Source: Anthonomus grandis grandis
Lineage: Eukaryota; Arthropoda; Insecta; Coleoptera; Curculionidae
NCBI RefSeq assembly: GCF_022605725.1
Contig: NC_065564.1
Span: 1,736,001-1,800,000, forward strand
Direction: 5' to 3'
DNA: 64,000 bases
Below are positions 1-12,330 of this stretch, piece by piece. Made by a program: the position numbers and the translations under genes. The notes below the pieces were generated by a model. It was not told where the DNA came from and made no database searches. It saw only the letters and a program-made list of their open reading frames with translations. Position 1 is the first letter of the stretch, and each line of letters starts with the position of its first letter.

Positions 1-126
1 TAACTTTTTGTTCTATTTTTAAAATTCTTCACTTTAATCCAAGGTTCATTTAAATCGGCCAAGAAATAAGGAAGTTATGGCATTTTTGGTGTTGGATCCA
101 AAAAAAAAAATCACATTTTTGCTTAT

Positions 127-146
127 AACTTGGAAACTTTCAAGTT
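127..146. other. Dyad-symmetric 20-mer of the satellite monomer (first example)
   Basis: AACTTGGAAACTTTCAAGTT pairs with itself outward from the centre: eight Watson-Crick pairs, one G/T wobble and a single A/C mismatch at the middle. The same 20-mer lies at the same place in most of the monomers. Monomers of the CTGGG class lose one stem pair, and the rarer CTTTCGAG class (right part of the array) loses another. It is described once here because it recurs every 165 bp. Confidence 0.85.
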
Positions 147-865
147 TTTCGAAAAAAGTGTAAAGTAACTTTTTGTTCTATTTTTAAAATTCTTCACTTT
201 GATCCAAGTTTCATTCAACTCGGCCAAGAATTAAGGAAGTTATGGCAATTTTGGTGTTGGATCCGAAAAAAAAAATCATATTTTTGCCTATAACTTGGAA
301 ACTTTCAAGTTTTTCGAAAAAAGTGTAAAGTAACTTTTTGTTCTATTTTTAAAATTCTTCACTTTTATCCAAGTTTCATTCAACTCGGCCAAGAATTAAG
401 GAAGTTATGGCATTTTTGGTGTTGGATCCAAAAAAAAAAATCACATTTTTGCCTATAACTTGGAAACTTTCAAGTTTTTCGAAAAAAGTGTAAAGTAACT
501 TTTTGTTCTATTTTTAAAATTCTTCACTTTAATCCAAGGTTCATTTAAATCGGCCAAGAAATAAGGAAGTTATGGCATTTTTGGTGTTGGATCCAAAAAA
601 AAAAATCACATTTTTGCCTATAACTTGGAAACTTTCAAGTTTTTCGAAAAAAGTGTAAAGTAACTTTTTGTTCTATTTTTAAAATTCTTCACTATAATCC
701 AAGTTTCATTTAAATCGGCCAAGAAATAAGGAAGTTATGGCAATTTTGGTGTTGGATCCAAAAAAAAATATCACATTTTTGCCTATAACTTGGAAACTTT
801 CAAGTTTTTCGAAAAAAGTGTAAAGTAACTTTTTGTTCTATTTTTAAAATTCTTCACTTTGATCC

Positions 866-947
866 AAGTTTAATTTAAATCGGCCAAGAAATAAGGAAGT
901 TATGGCAAGTTTCATTTAAATCGGCCAAGAAATAAGGAAGTTATGGC
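866..947. repeat. 41-bp internal tandem duplication within one monomer
   Basis: The segment from AAGTTT to TTATGGC occurs twice in direct succession (866-906 and 907-947), so this monomer is 205 bp instead of 165. The copies differ at one base (TTTAATTT against TTTCATTT). It is one of the few indels larger than the A-run variation in the array. Confidence 0.9.
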
Positions 948-3900
948 ATTTTTGGTGTTGGATCCAAAAAAAAAATCACATTTTTGCCTATAACTTGGAA
1001 ACTTTCAAGTTTTTCGAAAAAAGTGTAAAGTAACTTTTTGTTCTATTTTTAAAATTCTTCACTTTGATCCAAGTTTCATTTAAATCGGCCAAGAATTAAG
1101 GAAGTTATGGCATTTTTGGTGTTGGATCCAAAAAAAAAAATCACATTTTTGCCTATAACTTGGAAACTTTCAAGTTTTTCGAAAAAAGTGTAAAGTAACT
1201 TTTTGTTCTATTTTTAAAATTCTTCACTTTGATCCAAGTTTCATTCAACTCGGCCAAGAATTAAGGAAGTTATGGCATTTTTGGTGTTGGATCCAAAAAA
1301 AAAATCACATTTTTGCCTATAACTTGGAAACTTTCAAGTTTTTCGAAAAAAGTGTAAAGTAACTTTTTGTTCTATTTTTAAAATTCTTCACTTTGATCCA
1401 AGTTTCATTCAACTCGGCCAAGAATTAAGGAAGTTATGGCAATTTTGGTGTTGGATCCAAAAAAAAAAATCACATTTTTGCCTATAACTTGGAAACTTTC
1501 AAGTTTTTCGAAAAAAGTGTAAAGTAACTTTTTGTTCTATTTTTAAAATTCTTCACTTTGATCCAAGTTTCATTCAACTCGGCCAAGAATTAAGGAAGTT
1601 ATGGCATTTTTGGTGTTGGATCCAAAAAAAAAATCACATTTTTGCCTATAACTTGGAAACTTTCAAGTTTTTCGAAAAAAGTGTAAAGTAACTTTTTGTT
1701 CTATTTTTAAAATTCTTCACTTTGATCCAAGTTTCATTCAACTCGGCCAAGAATTAAGGAAGTTATGGCATTTTTGGTGTTGGATCCAAAAAAAAAAATC
1801 ACATTTTTGCCTATAACTTGGAAACTTTCAAGTTTTTCGAAAAAAGTGTGAAGTAACTTTTTGTTCTATTTTTAAAATTCTTCACTTTAATCCAAGGTTC
1901 ATTTAAATCGGCCAAGAAATAAGGAAGTTATGGCAATTTTGGTGTTGGATCCAAAAAAAAAAATCACATTTTTGCCTATAACTTGGAAACTTTCAAGTTT
2001 TTCGAAAAAAGTGTAAAGTAACTTTTTGTTCTATTTTTAAAATTCTTCACTTTGATCCAAGTTTCATTTAAATCGGCCAAGAAATAAGGAAGTTATGGCA
2101 TTTTTGGTGTTGGATCCAAAAAAAAAATCACATTTTTGCCTATAACTTGGAAACTTTCAAGTTTTTCGAAAAAAGTGTAAAGTAACTTTTTGTTCTATTT
2201 TTAAAATTCTTCACTTTGATCCAAGTTTCATTTAAATCGGCCAAGAAATAAGGAAGTTATGGCATTTTTGGTGTTGGATCCAAAAAAAAAAATCACATTT
2301 TTGCCTATAACTGGGAAACTTTCAAGTTTTTCGAAAAAAGTGTAAAGTAACTTTTTGTTCTATTTTTAAAATTCTTCACTTTAATCCAAGTTTCATTTAA
2401 ATCGGCCAAGAAATAAGGAAGTTATGGCATTTTTGGTGTTGGATCCAAAAAAAAAAATCACATTTTTGCCTATAACTGGGAAACTTTCAAGTTTTTCGAA
2501 AAAAGTGTAAAGTAACTTTTTGTTCTATTTTTAAAATTCTTCACTTTAATCCAAGTTTCATTTAAATCGGCCAAGAATTAAGGAAGTTATGGCATTTTTG
2601 GTGTTGGATCCAAAAAAAAAAATCACATTTTTGCCTATAACTTGGAAACTTTCAAGTTTTTCGAAAAAAGTGTAAAGTAACTTTTTGTTCTATTTTTAAA
2701 ATTCTTCACTTTAATCCAAGTTTCATTTAAATCGGCCAAGAAATAAGGAAGTTATGGCATTTTTGGTGTTGGATCCAAAAAAAAAAATCACATTTTTGCC
2801 TATAACTGGGAAACTTTCAAGTTTTTCGAAAAAAGTGTAAAGTAACTTTTTGTTCTATTTTTAAAATTCTTCACTTTAATCCAAGTTTCATTTAAATCGG
2901 CCAAGAATTAAGGAAGTTATGGCAATTTTGGTGTTGGATCTGAAAAAAAAATCACATTTTTGCCTATAACTTGGAAACTTTCAAGTTTTTCGAAAAAAGT
3001 GTAAAGTAACTTTTTGTTCTATTTTTAAAATTCTTCACTTTGATCCAAGTTTCATTTAAATCGGCCAAGAAATAAGGAAGTTATGGCATTTTTGGTGTTG
3101 GATCCAAAAAAAAAAATCACATTTTTGCCTATAACTTGGAAACTTTCAAGTTTTTCGAAAAAAGTGTAAAGTAACTTTTTGTTCTATTTTTAAAATTCTT
3201 CACTTTAATCCAAGGTTCATTTAAATCGGCCAAGAAATAAGGAAGTTATGGCAATTTTGGTGTTGGATCCAAAAAAAAAAATCACATTTTTGCCTATAAC
3301 TTGGAAACTTTCAAGTTTTTCGAAAAAAGTGTAAAGTAACTTTTTGTTCTATTTTTAAAATTCTTCACTTTAATCCAAGGTTCATTTAAATCGGCCAAGA
3401 AATAAGGAAGTTATGGCATTTTTGGTGTTGGATCCAAAAAAAAAATCACATTTTTGCCTATAACTTGGAAACTTTCAAGTTTTTCGAAAAAAGTGTAAAG
3501 TAACTTTTTGTTCTATTTTTAAAATTCTTCACTATAATCCAAGTTTCATTTAAATCGGCCAAGAAATAAGGAAGTTATGGCAATTTTGGTGTTGGATCCA
3601 AAAAAAAAAATCACATTTTTGCCTATAACTTGGAAACTTTCAAGTTTTTCGAAAAAAGTGTAAAGTAACTTTTTGTTCTATTTTTAAAATTCTTCACTTT
3701 GATCCAAGTTTCATTTAAATCGGCCAAGAAATAAGGAAGTTATGGCATTTTTGGTGTTGGATCCAAAAAAAAATCACATTTTTGCCTATAACTTGGAAAC
3801 TTTCAAGTTTTTCGAAAAAAGTGTAAAGTAACTTTTTGTTCTATTTTTAAAATTCTTCACTTTAATCCAAGTTTCATTTAAATCGGCCAAGAAATAAGGA

Positions 3901-6179
3901 AGTTATGGCATTTTTGGTGTTGGATCCAAAAAAAAAAATCACATTTTTGCCTATAACTGGGAAACTTTCAAGTTTTTCGAAAAAAGTGTAAAGTAACTTT
4001 TTGTTCTATTTTTAAAATTCTTCACTTTAATCCAAGTTTCATTTAAATCGGCCAAGAATTAAGGAAGTTATGGCATTTTTGGTGTTGGATCCAAAAAAAA
4101 AAATCACATTTTTGCCTATAACTTGGAAACTTTCAAGTTTTTCGAAAAAAGTGTAAAGTAACTTTTTGTTCTATTTTTAAAATTCTTCACTTTAATCCAA
4201 GTTTCATTTAAATCGGCCAAGAAATAAGGAAGTTATGGCATTTTTGGTGTTGGATCCAAAAAAAAAAAATCACATTTTTGCCTATAACTTGGAAACTTTC
4301 AAGTTTTTCGAAAAAAGTGTAAAGTAACTTTTTGTTCTATTTTTAAAATTCTTCACTTTAATCCAAGTTTCATTTAAATCGGCCAAGAATTAAGGAAGTT
4401 ATGGCAATTTTGGTGTTGGATCTGAAAAAAAAAATCACATTTTTGCCTATAACTTGGAAACTTTCAAGTTTTTCGAAAAAAGTGTAAAGTAACTTTTTGT
4501 TCTATTTTTAAAATTCTTCACTTTGATCCAAGTTTCATTTAAATCGGCCAAGAATTAAGGAAGTTATGGCAATTTTGGTGTTGGATCTGAAAAAAAAAAT
4601 CACATTTTTGCCTATAACTTGGAAACTTTCAAGTTTTTCGAAAAAAGTGTAAAGTAACTTTTTGTTCTATTTTTAAAATTCTTCACTTTGATCCAAGTTT
4701 CATTCAACTCGGCCAAGAATTAAGGAAGTTATGGCATTTTTGGTGTTGGATCCAAAAAAAAAAATCACATTTTTGCCTATAACTTGGAAACTTTCAAGTT
4801 TTTCGAAAAAAGTGTAAAGTAACTTTTTGTTCTATTTTTAAAATTCTTCACTTTGATCCAAGTTTCATTCAACTCGGCCAAGAATTAAGGAAGTTATGGC
4901 ATTTTTGGTGTTGGATCCAAAAAAAAAAATCACATTTTTGCCTATAACTTGGAAACTTTCAAGTTTTTCGAAAAAAGTGTAAAGTAACTTTTTGTTCTAT
5001 TTTTAAAATTCTTCACTATAATCCAAGTTTCATTTAAATCGGCCAAGAAATAAGGAAGTTATGGCAATTTTGGTGTTGGATCCAAAAAAAAAATCACATT
5101 TTTGCCTATAACTTGGAAACTTTCAAGTTTTTCGAAAAAAGTGTGAAGTAACTTTTTGTTCTATTTTTAAAATTCTTCACTTTGATCCAAGTTTCATTTA
5201 AATCGGCCAAGAAATAAGGAAGTTATGGCATTTTTGGTGTTGGATCCAAAAAAAAAATCACATTTTTGCCTATAACTTGGAAACTTTCAAGTTTTTCGAA
5301 AAAAGTGTAAAGTAACTTTTTGTTCTATTTTTAAAATTCTTCACTTTAATCCAAGTTTCATTTAAATCGGCCAAGAAATAAGGAAGTTATGGCATTTTTG
5401 GTGTTGGATCCAAAAAAAAAAATCACATTTTTGCCTATAACTTGGAAACTTTCAAGTTTTTCGAAAAAAGTGTAAAGTAACTTTTTGTTCTATTTTTAAA
5501 ATTCTTCACTTTAATCCAAGTTTCATTTAAATCGGCCAAGAAATAAGGAAGTTATGGCATTTTTGGTGTTGGATCCAAAAAAAAAAATCACATTTTTGCC
5601 TATAACTTGGAAACTTTCAAGTTTTTCGAAAAAAGTGTAAAGTAACTTTTTGTTCTATTTTTAAAATTCTTCACTTTAATCCAAGTTTCATTTAAATCGG
5701 CCAAGAAATAAGGAAGTTATGGCAATTTTGGTGTTGGATCCAAAAAAAAAAATCACATTTTTGCCTATAACTTGGAAACTTTCAAGTTTTTCGAAAAAAG
5801 TGTAAAGTAACTTTTTGTTCTATTTTTAAAATTCTTCACTTTGATCCAAGTTTCATTTAAATCGGCCAAGAAATAAGGAAGTTATGGCATTTTTGGTGTT
5901 GGATCCAAAAAAAAAAATCACATTTTTGCCTATAACTGGGAAACTTTCAAGTTTTTCGAAAAAAGTGTAAAGTAACTTTTTGTTCTATTTTTAAAATTCT
6001 TCACTTTGATCCAAGTTTCATTTAAATCGGCCAAGAAATAAGGAAGTTATGGCATTTTTGGTGTTGGATCCAAAAAAAAAATCACATTTTTGCCTATAAC
6101 TTGGAAACTTTCAAGTTTTTTGAAAAAAGTGTAAAGTAACTTTTTGTTCTATTTTTAAAATTCTTCACTTTGATCCAAG

Positions 6180-6200
6180 TTTCATTTAATAAGGAAGTTA
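6180..6200. repeat. 13-bp deletion in one satellite monomer
   Basis: Here TTTCATTTAATAAGGAAG replaces the usual longer form that includes ATCGGCCAAGAA. Thirteen bases including the GGCC site are lost, probably between short matching A/T words on each side. It is a private variant useful as an assembly anchor. Confidence 0.8.
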
Positions 6201-6479
6201 TGGCATTTTTGGTGTTGGATCCAAAAAAAAAAATCACATTTTTGCCTATAACTGGGAAACTTTCAAGTTTTTCGGAAAAAGTGTAAAGTAACTTTTTGTT
6301 CTATTTTTAAAATTCTTCACTTTGATCCAAGTTTCATTTAAATCGGCCAAGAAATAAGGAAGTTATGGCATTTTTGGTGTTGGATCCAAAAAAAAAATCA
6401 CATTTTTGCCTATAACTGGGAAACTTTCAAGTTTTTCGAAAAAAGTGTAAAGTAACTTTTTGTTCTATTTTTAAAATTC

Positions 6480-7970
6480 TTCACTTTGATCCAAGTTTCA
6501 TTTAAATCGGCCAAGAAATAAGGAAGTTATGGCATTTTTGGTGTTGGATCCAAAAAAAAAAATCACATTTTTGCCTATAACTGGGAAACTTTCAAGTTTT
6601 TCGAAAAAAGTGTAAAGTAACTTTTTGTTCTATTTTTAAAATTCTTCACTTTAATCCAAGTTTCATTTAAATCGGCCAAGAAATAAGGAAGTTATGGCAT
6701 TTTTGGTGTTGGATCCAAAAAAAAAAATCACATTTTTGCCTATAACTGGGAAACTTTCAAGTTTTTCGAAAAAAGTGTAAAGTAACTTTTTGTTCTATTT
6801 TTAAAATTCTTCACTTTGATCCAAGTTTCATTTAAATCGGCCAAGAAATAAGGAAGTTATGGCATTTTTGGTGTTGGATCCAAAAAAAAAAATCACATTT
6901 TTGCCTATAACTGGGAAACTTTCAAGTTTTTCGAAAAAAGTGTAAAGTAACTTTTTGTTCTATTTTTAAAATTCTTCACTTTAATCCAAGTTTCATTTAA
7001 ATCGGCCAAGAAATAAGGAAGTTATGGCATTTTTGGTGTTGGATCCAAAAAAAAAATCACATTTTTGCCTATAACTGGGAAACTTTCAAGTTTTTCGAAA
7101 AAAGTGTAAAGTAACTTTTTGTTCTATTTTTAAAATTCTTCACTTTGATCCAAGTTTCATTTAAATCGGCCAAGAAATAAGGAAGTTATGGCATTTTTGG
7201 TGTTGGATCCAAAAAAAAAAATCACATTTTTGCCTATAACTGGGAAACTTTCAAGTTTTTCGAAAAAAGTGTAAAGTAACTTTTTGTTCTATTTTTAAAA
7301 TTCTTCACTTTAATCCAAGTTTCATTTAAATCGGCCAAGAAATAAGGAAGTTATGGCATTTTTGGTGTTGGATCCAAAAAAAAAAATCACATTTTTGCCT
7401 ATAACTGGGAAACTTTCAAGTTTTTCGAAAAAAGTGTAAAGTAACTTTTTGTTCTATTTTTAAAATTCTTCACTTTGATCCAAGTTTCATTTAAATCGGC
7501 CAAGAAATAAGGAAGTTATGGCATTTTTGGTGTTGGATCCAAAAAAAAAAATCACATTTTTGCCTATAACTGGGAAACTTTCAAGTTTTTCGAAAAAAGT
7601 GTAAAGTAACTTTTTGTTCTATTTTTAAAATTCTTCACTTTAATCCAAGTTTCATTTAAATCGGCCAAGAAATAAGGAAGTTATGGCATTTTTGGTGTTG
7701 GATCCAAAAAAAAAAATCACATTTTTGCCTATAACTGGGAAACTTTCAAGTTTTTCGAAAAAAGTGTAAAGTAACTTTTTGTTCTATTTTTAAAATTCTT
7801 CACTTTGATCCAAGTTTCATTTAAATCGGCCAAGAAATAAGGAAGTTATGGCATTTTTGGTGTTGGATCCAAAAAAAAAAATCACATTTTTGCCTATAAC
7901 TGGGAAACTTTCAAGTTTTTCGAAAAAAGTGTAAAGTAACTTTTTGTTCTATTTTTAAAATTCTTCACTT
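6480..7970. repeat. Dimeric (330-bp) higher-order stretch of the satellite
   Basis: All monomers here carry CTGGG, AAATAAGG and GGCATTTTT, and they alternate regularly between CACTTTGATCC and CACTTTAATCC (about 6485 G, 6650 A, 6815 G, 6980 A, 7145 G, 7310 A, 7475 G, 7640 A, 7805 G). The strict alternation implies expansion of a two-monomer unit. It breaks near 7,970, where two G-type monomers follow each other. Confidence 0.75.
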
Positions 7971-10069
7971 TGATCCAAGTTTCATTTAAATCGGCCAAGA
8001 AATAAGGAAGTTATGGCATTTTTGGTGTTGGATCCAAAAAAAAAAATCACATTTTTGCCTATAACTGGGAAACTTTCAAGTTTTTCGAAAAAAGTGTAAA
8101 GTAACTTTTTGTTCTATTTTTAAAATTCTTCACTTTAATCCAAGTTTCATTTAAATCGGCCAAGAAATAAGGAAGTTATGGCATTTTTGGTGTTGGATCC
8201 AAAAAAAAAAATCACATTTTTGCCTATAACTGGGAAACTTTCAAGTTTTTCGAAAAAAGTGTAAAGTAACTTTTTGTTCTATTTTTAAAATTCTTCACTT
8301 TAATCCAAGTTTCATTTAAATCGGCCAAGAATTAAGGAAGTTATGGCATTTTTGGTGTTGGATCCAAAAAAAAAAATCACATTTTTGCCTATAACTTGGA
8401 AACTTTCAAGTTTTTCGAAAAAAGTGTAAAGTAACTTTTTGTTCTATTTTTAAAATTCTTCACTTTAATCCAAGTTTCATTTAAATCGGCCAAGAAATAA
8501 GGAAGTTATGGCATTTTTGGTGTTGGATCCAAAAAAAAAAATCACATTTTTGCCTATAACTGGGAAACTTTCAAGTTTTTCGAAAAAAGTGTAAAGTAAC
8601 TTTTTGTTCTATTTTTAAAATTCTTCACTTTGATCCAAGTTTCATTCAACTCGGCCAAGAATTAAGGAAGTTATGGCATTTTTGGTGTTGGATCCAAAAA
8701 AAAAAATCACATTTTTGCCTATAACTTGGAAACTTTCAAGTTTTTCGAAAAAAGTGTAAAGTAACTTTTTGTTCTATTTTTAAAATTCTTCACTTTGATC
8801 CAAGTTTCATTCAACTCGGCCAAGAATTAAGGAAGTTATGGCATTTTTGGTGTTGGATCCAAAAAAAAAATCACATTTTTGCCTATAACTTGGAAACTTT
8901 CAAGTTTTTCGAAAAAAGTGTAAAGTAACTTTTTGTTCTATTTTTAAAATTCTTCACTATAATCCAAGTTTCATTTAAATCGGCCAAGAAATAAGGAAGT
9001 TATGGCAATTTTGGTGTTGGATCCAAAAAAAAAAATCACATTTTTGCCTATAACTTGGAAACTTTCAAGTTTTTCGAAAAAAGTGTAAAGTAACTTTTTG
9101 TTCTATTTTTAAAATTCTTCACTTTGATCCAAGTTTCATTTAAATCGGCCAAGAAATAAGGAAGTTATGGCATTTTTGGTGTTGGATCCAAAAAAAAAAT
9201 CACATTTTTGCCTATAACTTGGAAACTTTCAAGTTTTTCGAAAAAAGTGTAAAGTAACTTTTTGTTCTATTTTTAAAATTCTTCACTTTGATCCAAGTTT
9301 CATTTAAATCGGCCAAGAAATAAGGAAGTTATGGCATTTTTGGTGTTGGATCCAAAAAAAAAAATCACATTTTTGCCTATAACTGGGAAACTTTCAAGTT
9401 TTTCGAAAAAAGTGTAAAGTAACTTTTTGTTCTATTTTTAAAATTCTTCACTTTAATCCAAGTTTCATTTAAATCGGCCAAGAAATAAGGAAGTTATGGC
9501 ATTTTTGGTGTTGGATCCAAAAAAAAAAATCACATTTTTGCCTATAACTGGGAAACTTTCAAGTTTTTCGAAAAAAGTGTAAAGTAACTTTTTGTTCTAT
9601 TTTTAAAATTCTTCACTTTAATCCAAGTTTCATTCAACTCGGCCAAGAATTAAGGAAGTTATGGCATTTTTGGTGTTGGATCCAAAAAAAAAATCACATT
9701 TTTGCCTATAACTTGGAAACTTTCAAGTTTTTCGAAAAAAGTGTAAAGTAACTTTTTGTTCTATTTTTAAAATTCTTCACTATAATCCAAGTTTCATTTA
9801 AATCGGCCAAGAAATAAGGAAGTTATGGCAATTTTGGTGTTGGATCCAAAAAAAAAAATCACATTTTTGCCTATAACTTGGAAACTTTCAAGTTTTTCGA
9901 AAAAAGTGTAAAGTAACTTTTTGTTCTATTTTTAAAATTCTTCACTTTGATCCAAGTTTCATTTAAATCGGCCAAGAAATAAGGAAGTTATGGCATTTTT
10001 GGTGTTGGATCCAAAAAAAAAATCACATTTTTGCCTATAACTTGGAAACTTTCAAGTTTTTCGAAAAAA

Positions 10070-12330
10070 GTGTAAAGTAACTTTTTGTTCTATTTTTAAA
10101 ATTCTTCACTTTGATCCAAGTTTCATTTAAATCGGCCAAGAAATAAGGAAGTTATGGCATTTTTGGTGTTGGATCCAAAAAAAAAAATCACATTTTTGCC
10201 TATAACTGGGAAACTTTCAAGTTTTTCGAAAAAAGTGTAAAGTAACTTTTTGTTCTATTTTTAAAATTCTTCACTTTAATCCAAGTTTCATTTAAATCGG
10301 CCAAGAAATAAGGAAGTTATGGCATTTTTGGTGTTGGATCCAAAAAAAAAAATCACATTTTTGCCTATAACTGGGAAACTTTCAAGTTTTTCGAAAAAAG
10401 TGTAAAGTAACTTTTTGTTCTATTTTTAAAATTCTTCACTTTAATCCAAGTTTCATTTAAATCGGCCAAGAATTAAGGAAGTTATGGCATTTTTGGTGTT
10501 GGATCCAAAAAAAAAAATCACATTTTTGCCTATAACTTGGAAACTTTCAAGTTTTTCGAAAAAAGTGTAAAGTAACTTTTTGTTCTATTTTTAAAATTCT
10601 TCACTTTAATCCAAGTTTCATTTAAATCGGCCAAGAAATAAGGAAGTTATGGCAATTTTGGTGTTGGATCCAAAAAAAAAAATCACATTTTTGCCTATAA
10701 CTTGGAAACTTTCAAGTTTTTCGAAAAAAGTGTAAAGTAACTTTTTGTTCTATTTTTAAAATTCTTCACTTTGATCCAAGTTTCATTTAAATCGGCCAAG
10801 AAATAAGGAAGTTATGGCATTTTTGGTGTTGGATCCAAAAAAAAAAATCACATTTTTGCCTATAACTTGGAAACTTTCAAGTTTTTCGAAAAAAGTGTAA
10901 AGTAACTTTTTGTTCTATTTTTAAAATTCTTCACTTTGATCCAAGTTTCATTCAACTCGGCCAAGAATTAAGGAAGTTATGGCATTTTTGGTGTTGGATC
11001 CAAAAAAAAAAATCACATTTATGCCTATAACTTGGAAACTTTCAAGTTTTTCGAAAAAAGTGTAAAGTAACTTTTTGTTCTATTTTTAAAATTCTTCACT
11101 ATAATCCAACTTTCATTTAAATCGGCCAAGAAATAAGGAAGTTATGGCAATTTTGGTGTTGGATCCAAAAAAAAAAATCACATTTTTGCCTATAACTTGG
11201 AAACTTTCAAGTTTTTCGAAAAAAGTGTAAAGTAACTTTTTGTTCTATTTTTAAAATTCTTCACTTTGATCCAAGTTTCATTTAAATCGGCCAAGAAATA
11301 AGGAAGTTATGGCATTTTTGGTGTTGGATCCAAAAAAAAAAATCACATTTTTGCCTATAACTGGGAAACTTTCAAGTTTTTCGAAAAAAGTGTAAAGTAA
11401 CTTTTTGTTCTATTTTTAAAATTCTTCACTTTAATCCAAGTTTCATTTAAATCGGCCAAGAAATAAGGAAGTTATGGCATTTTTGGTGTTGGATCCAAAA
11501 AAAAAAATCACATTTTTGCCTATAACTGGGAAACTTTCAAGTTTTTCGAAAAAAGTGTAAAGTAACTTTTTGTTCTATTTTTAAAATTCTTCACTTTAAT
11601 CCAAGTTTCATTTAAATCGGCCAAGAATTAAGGAAGTTATGGCATTTTTGGTGTTGGATCCAAAAAAAAAAATCACATTTTTGCCTATAACTTGGAAACT
11701 TTCAAGTTTTTCGAAAAAAGTGTAAAGTAACTTTTTGTTCTATTTTTAAAATTCTTCACTTTAATCCAAGTTTCATTTAAATCGGCCAAGAAATAAGGAA
11801 GTTATGGCAATTTTGGTGTTGGATCCAAAAAAAAAAATCACATTTTTGCCTATAACTTGGAAACTTTCAAGTTTTTCGAAAAAAGTGTAAAGTAACTTTT
11901 TGTTCTATTTTTAAAATTCTTCACTTTGATCCAAGTTTCATTTAAATCGGCCAAGAAATAAGGAAGTTATGGCATTTTTGGTGTTGGATCCAAAAAAAAA
12001 AATCACATTTTTGCCTATAACTTGGAAACTTTCAAGTTTTTCGAAAAAAGTGTAAAGTAACTTTTTGTTCTATTTTTAAAATTCTTCACTTTGATCCAAG
12101 TTTCATTCAACTCGGCCAAGAATTAAGGAAGTTATGGCATTTTTGGTGTTGGATCCAAAAAAAAAAATCACATTTATGCCTATAACTTGGAAACTTTCAA
12201 GTTTTTCGAAAAAAGTGTAAAGTAACTTTTTGTTCTATTTTTAAAATTCTTCACTATAATCCAACTTTCATTTAAATCGGCCAAGAAATAAGGAAGTTAT
12301 GGCAATTTTGGTGTTGGATCCAAAAAAAAA
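10070..12330. repeat. Tandem 7-monomer (1,155-bp) higher-order duplication
   Basis: Two private variants, CACATTTATGCC (about 11,015 and 12,170) and ATAATCCAACTTTC (about 11,101 and 12,256), recur at an offset of exactly 1,155 bp, which is seven monomers. The order of the other diagnostic sites in between also matches. This is a recent unequal exchange or amplification of a seven-monomer block. Confidence 0.8.
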
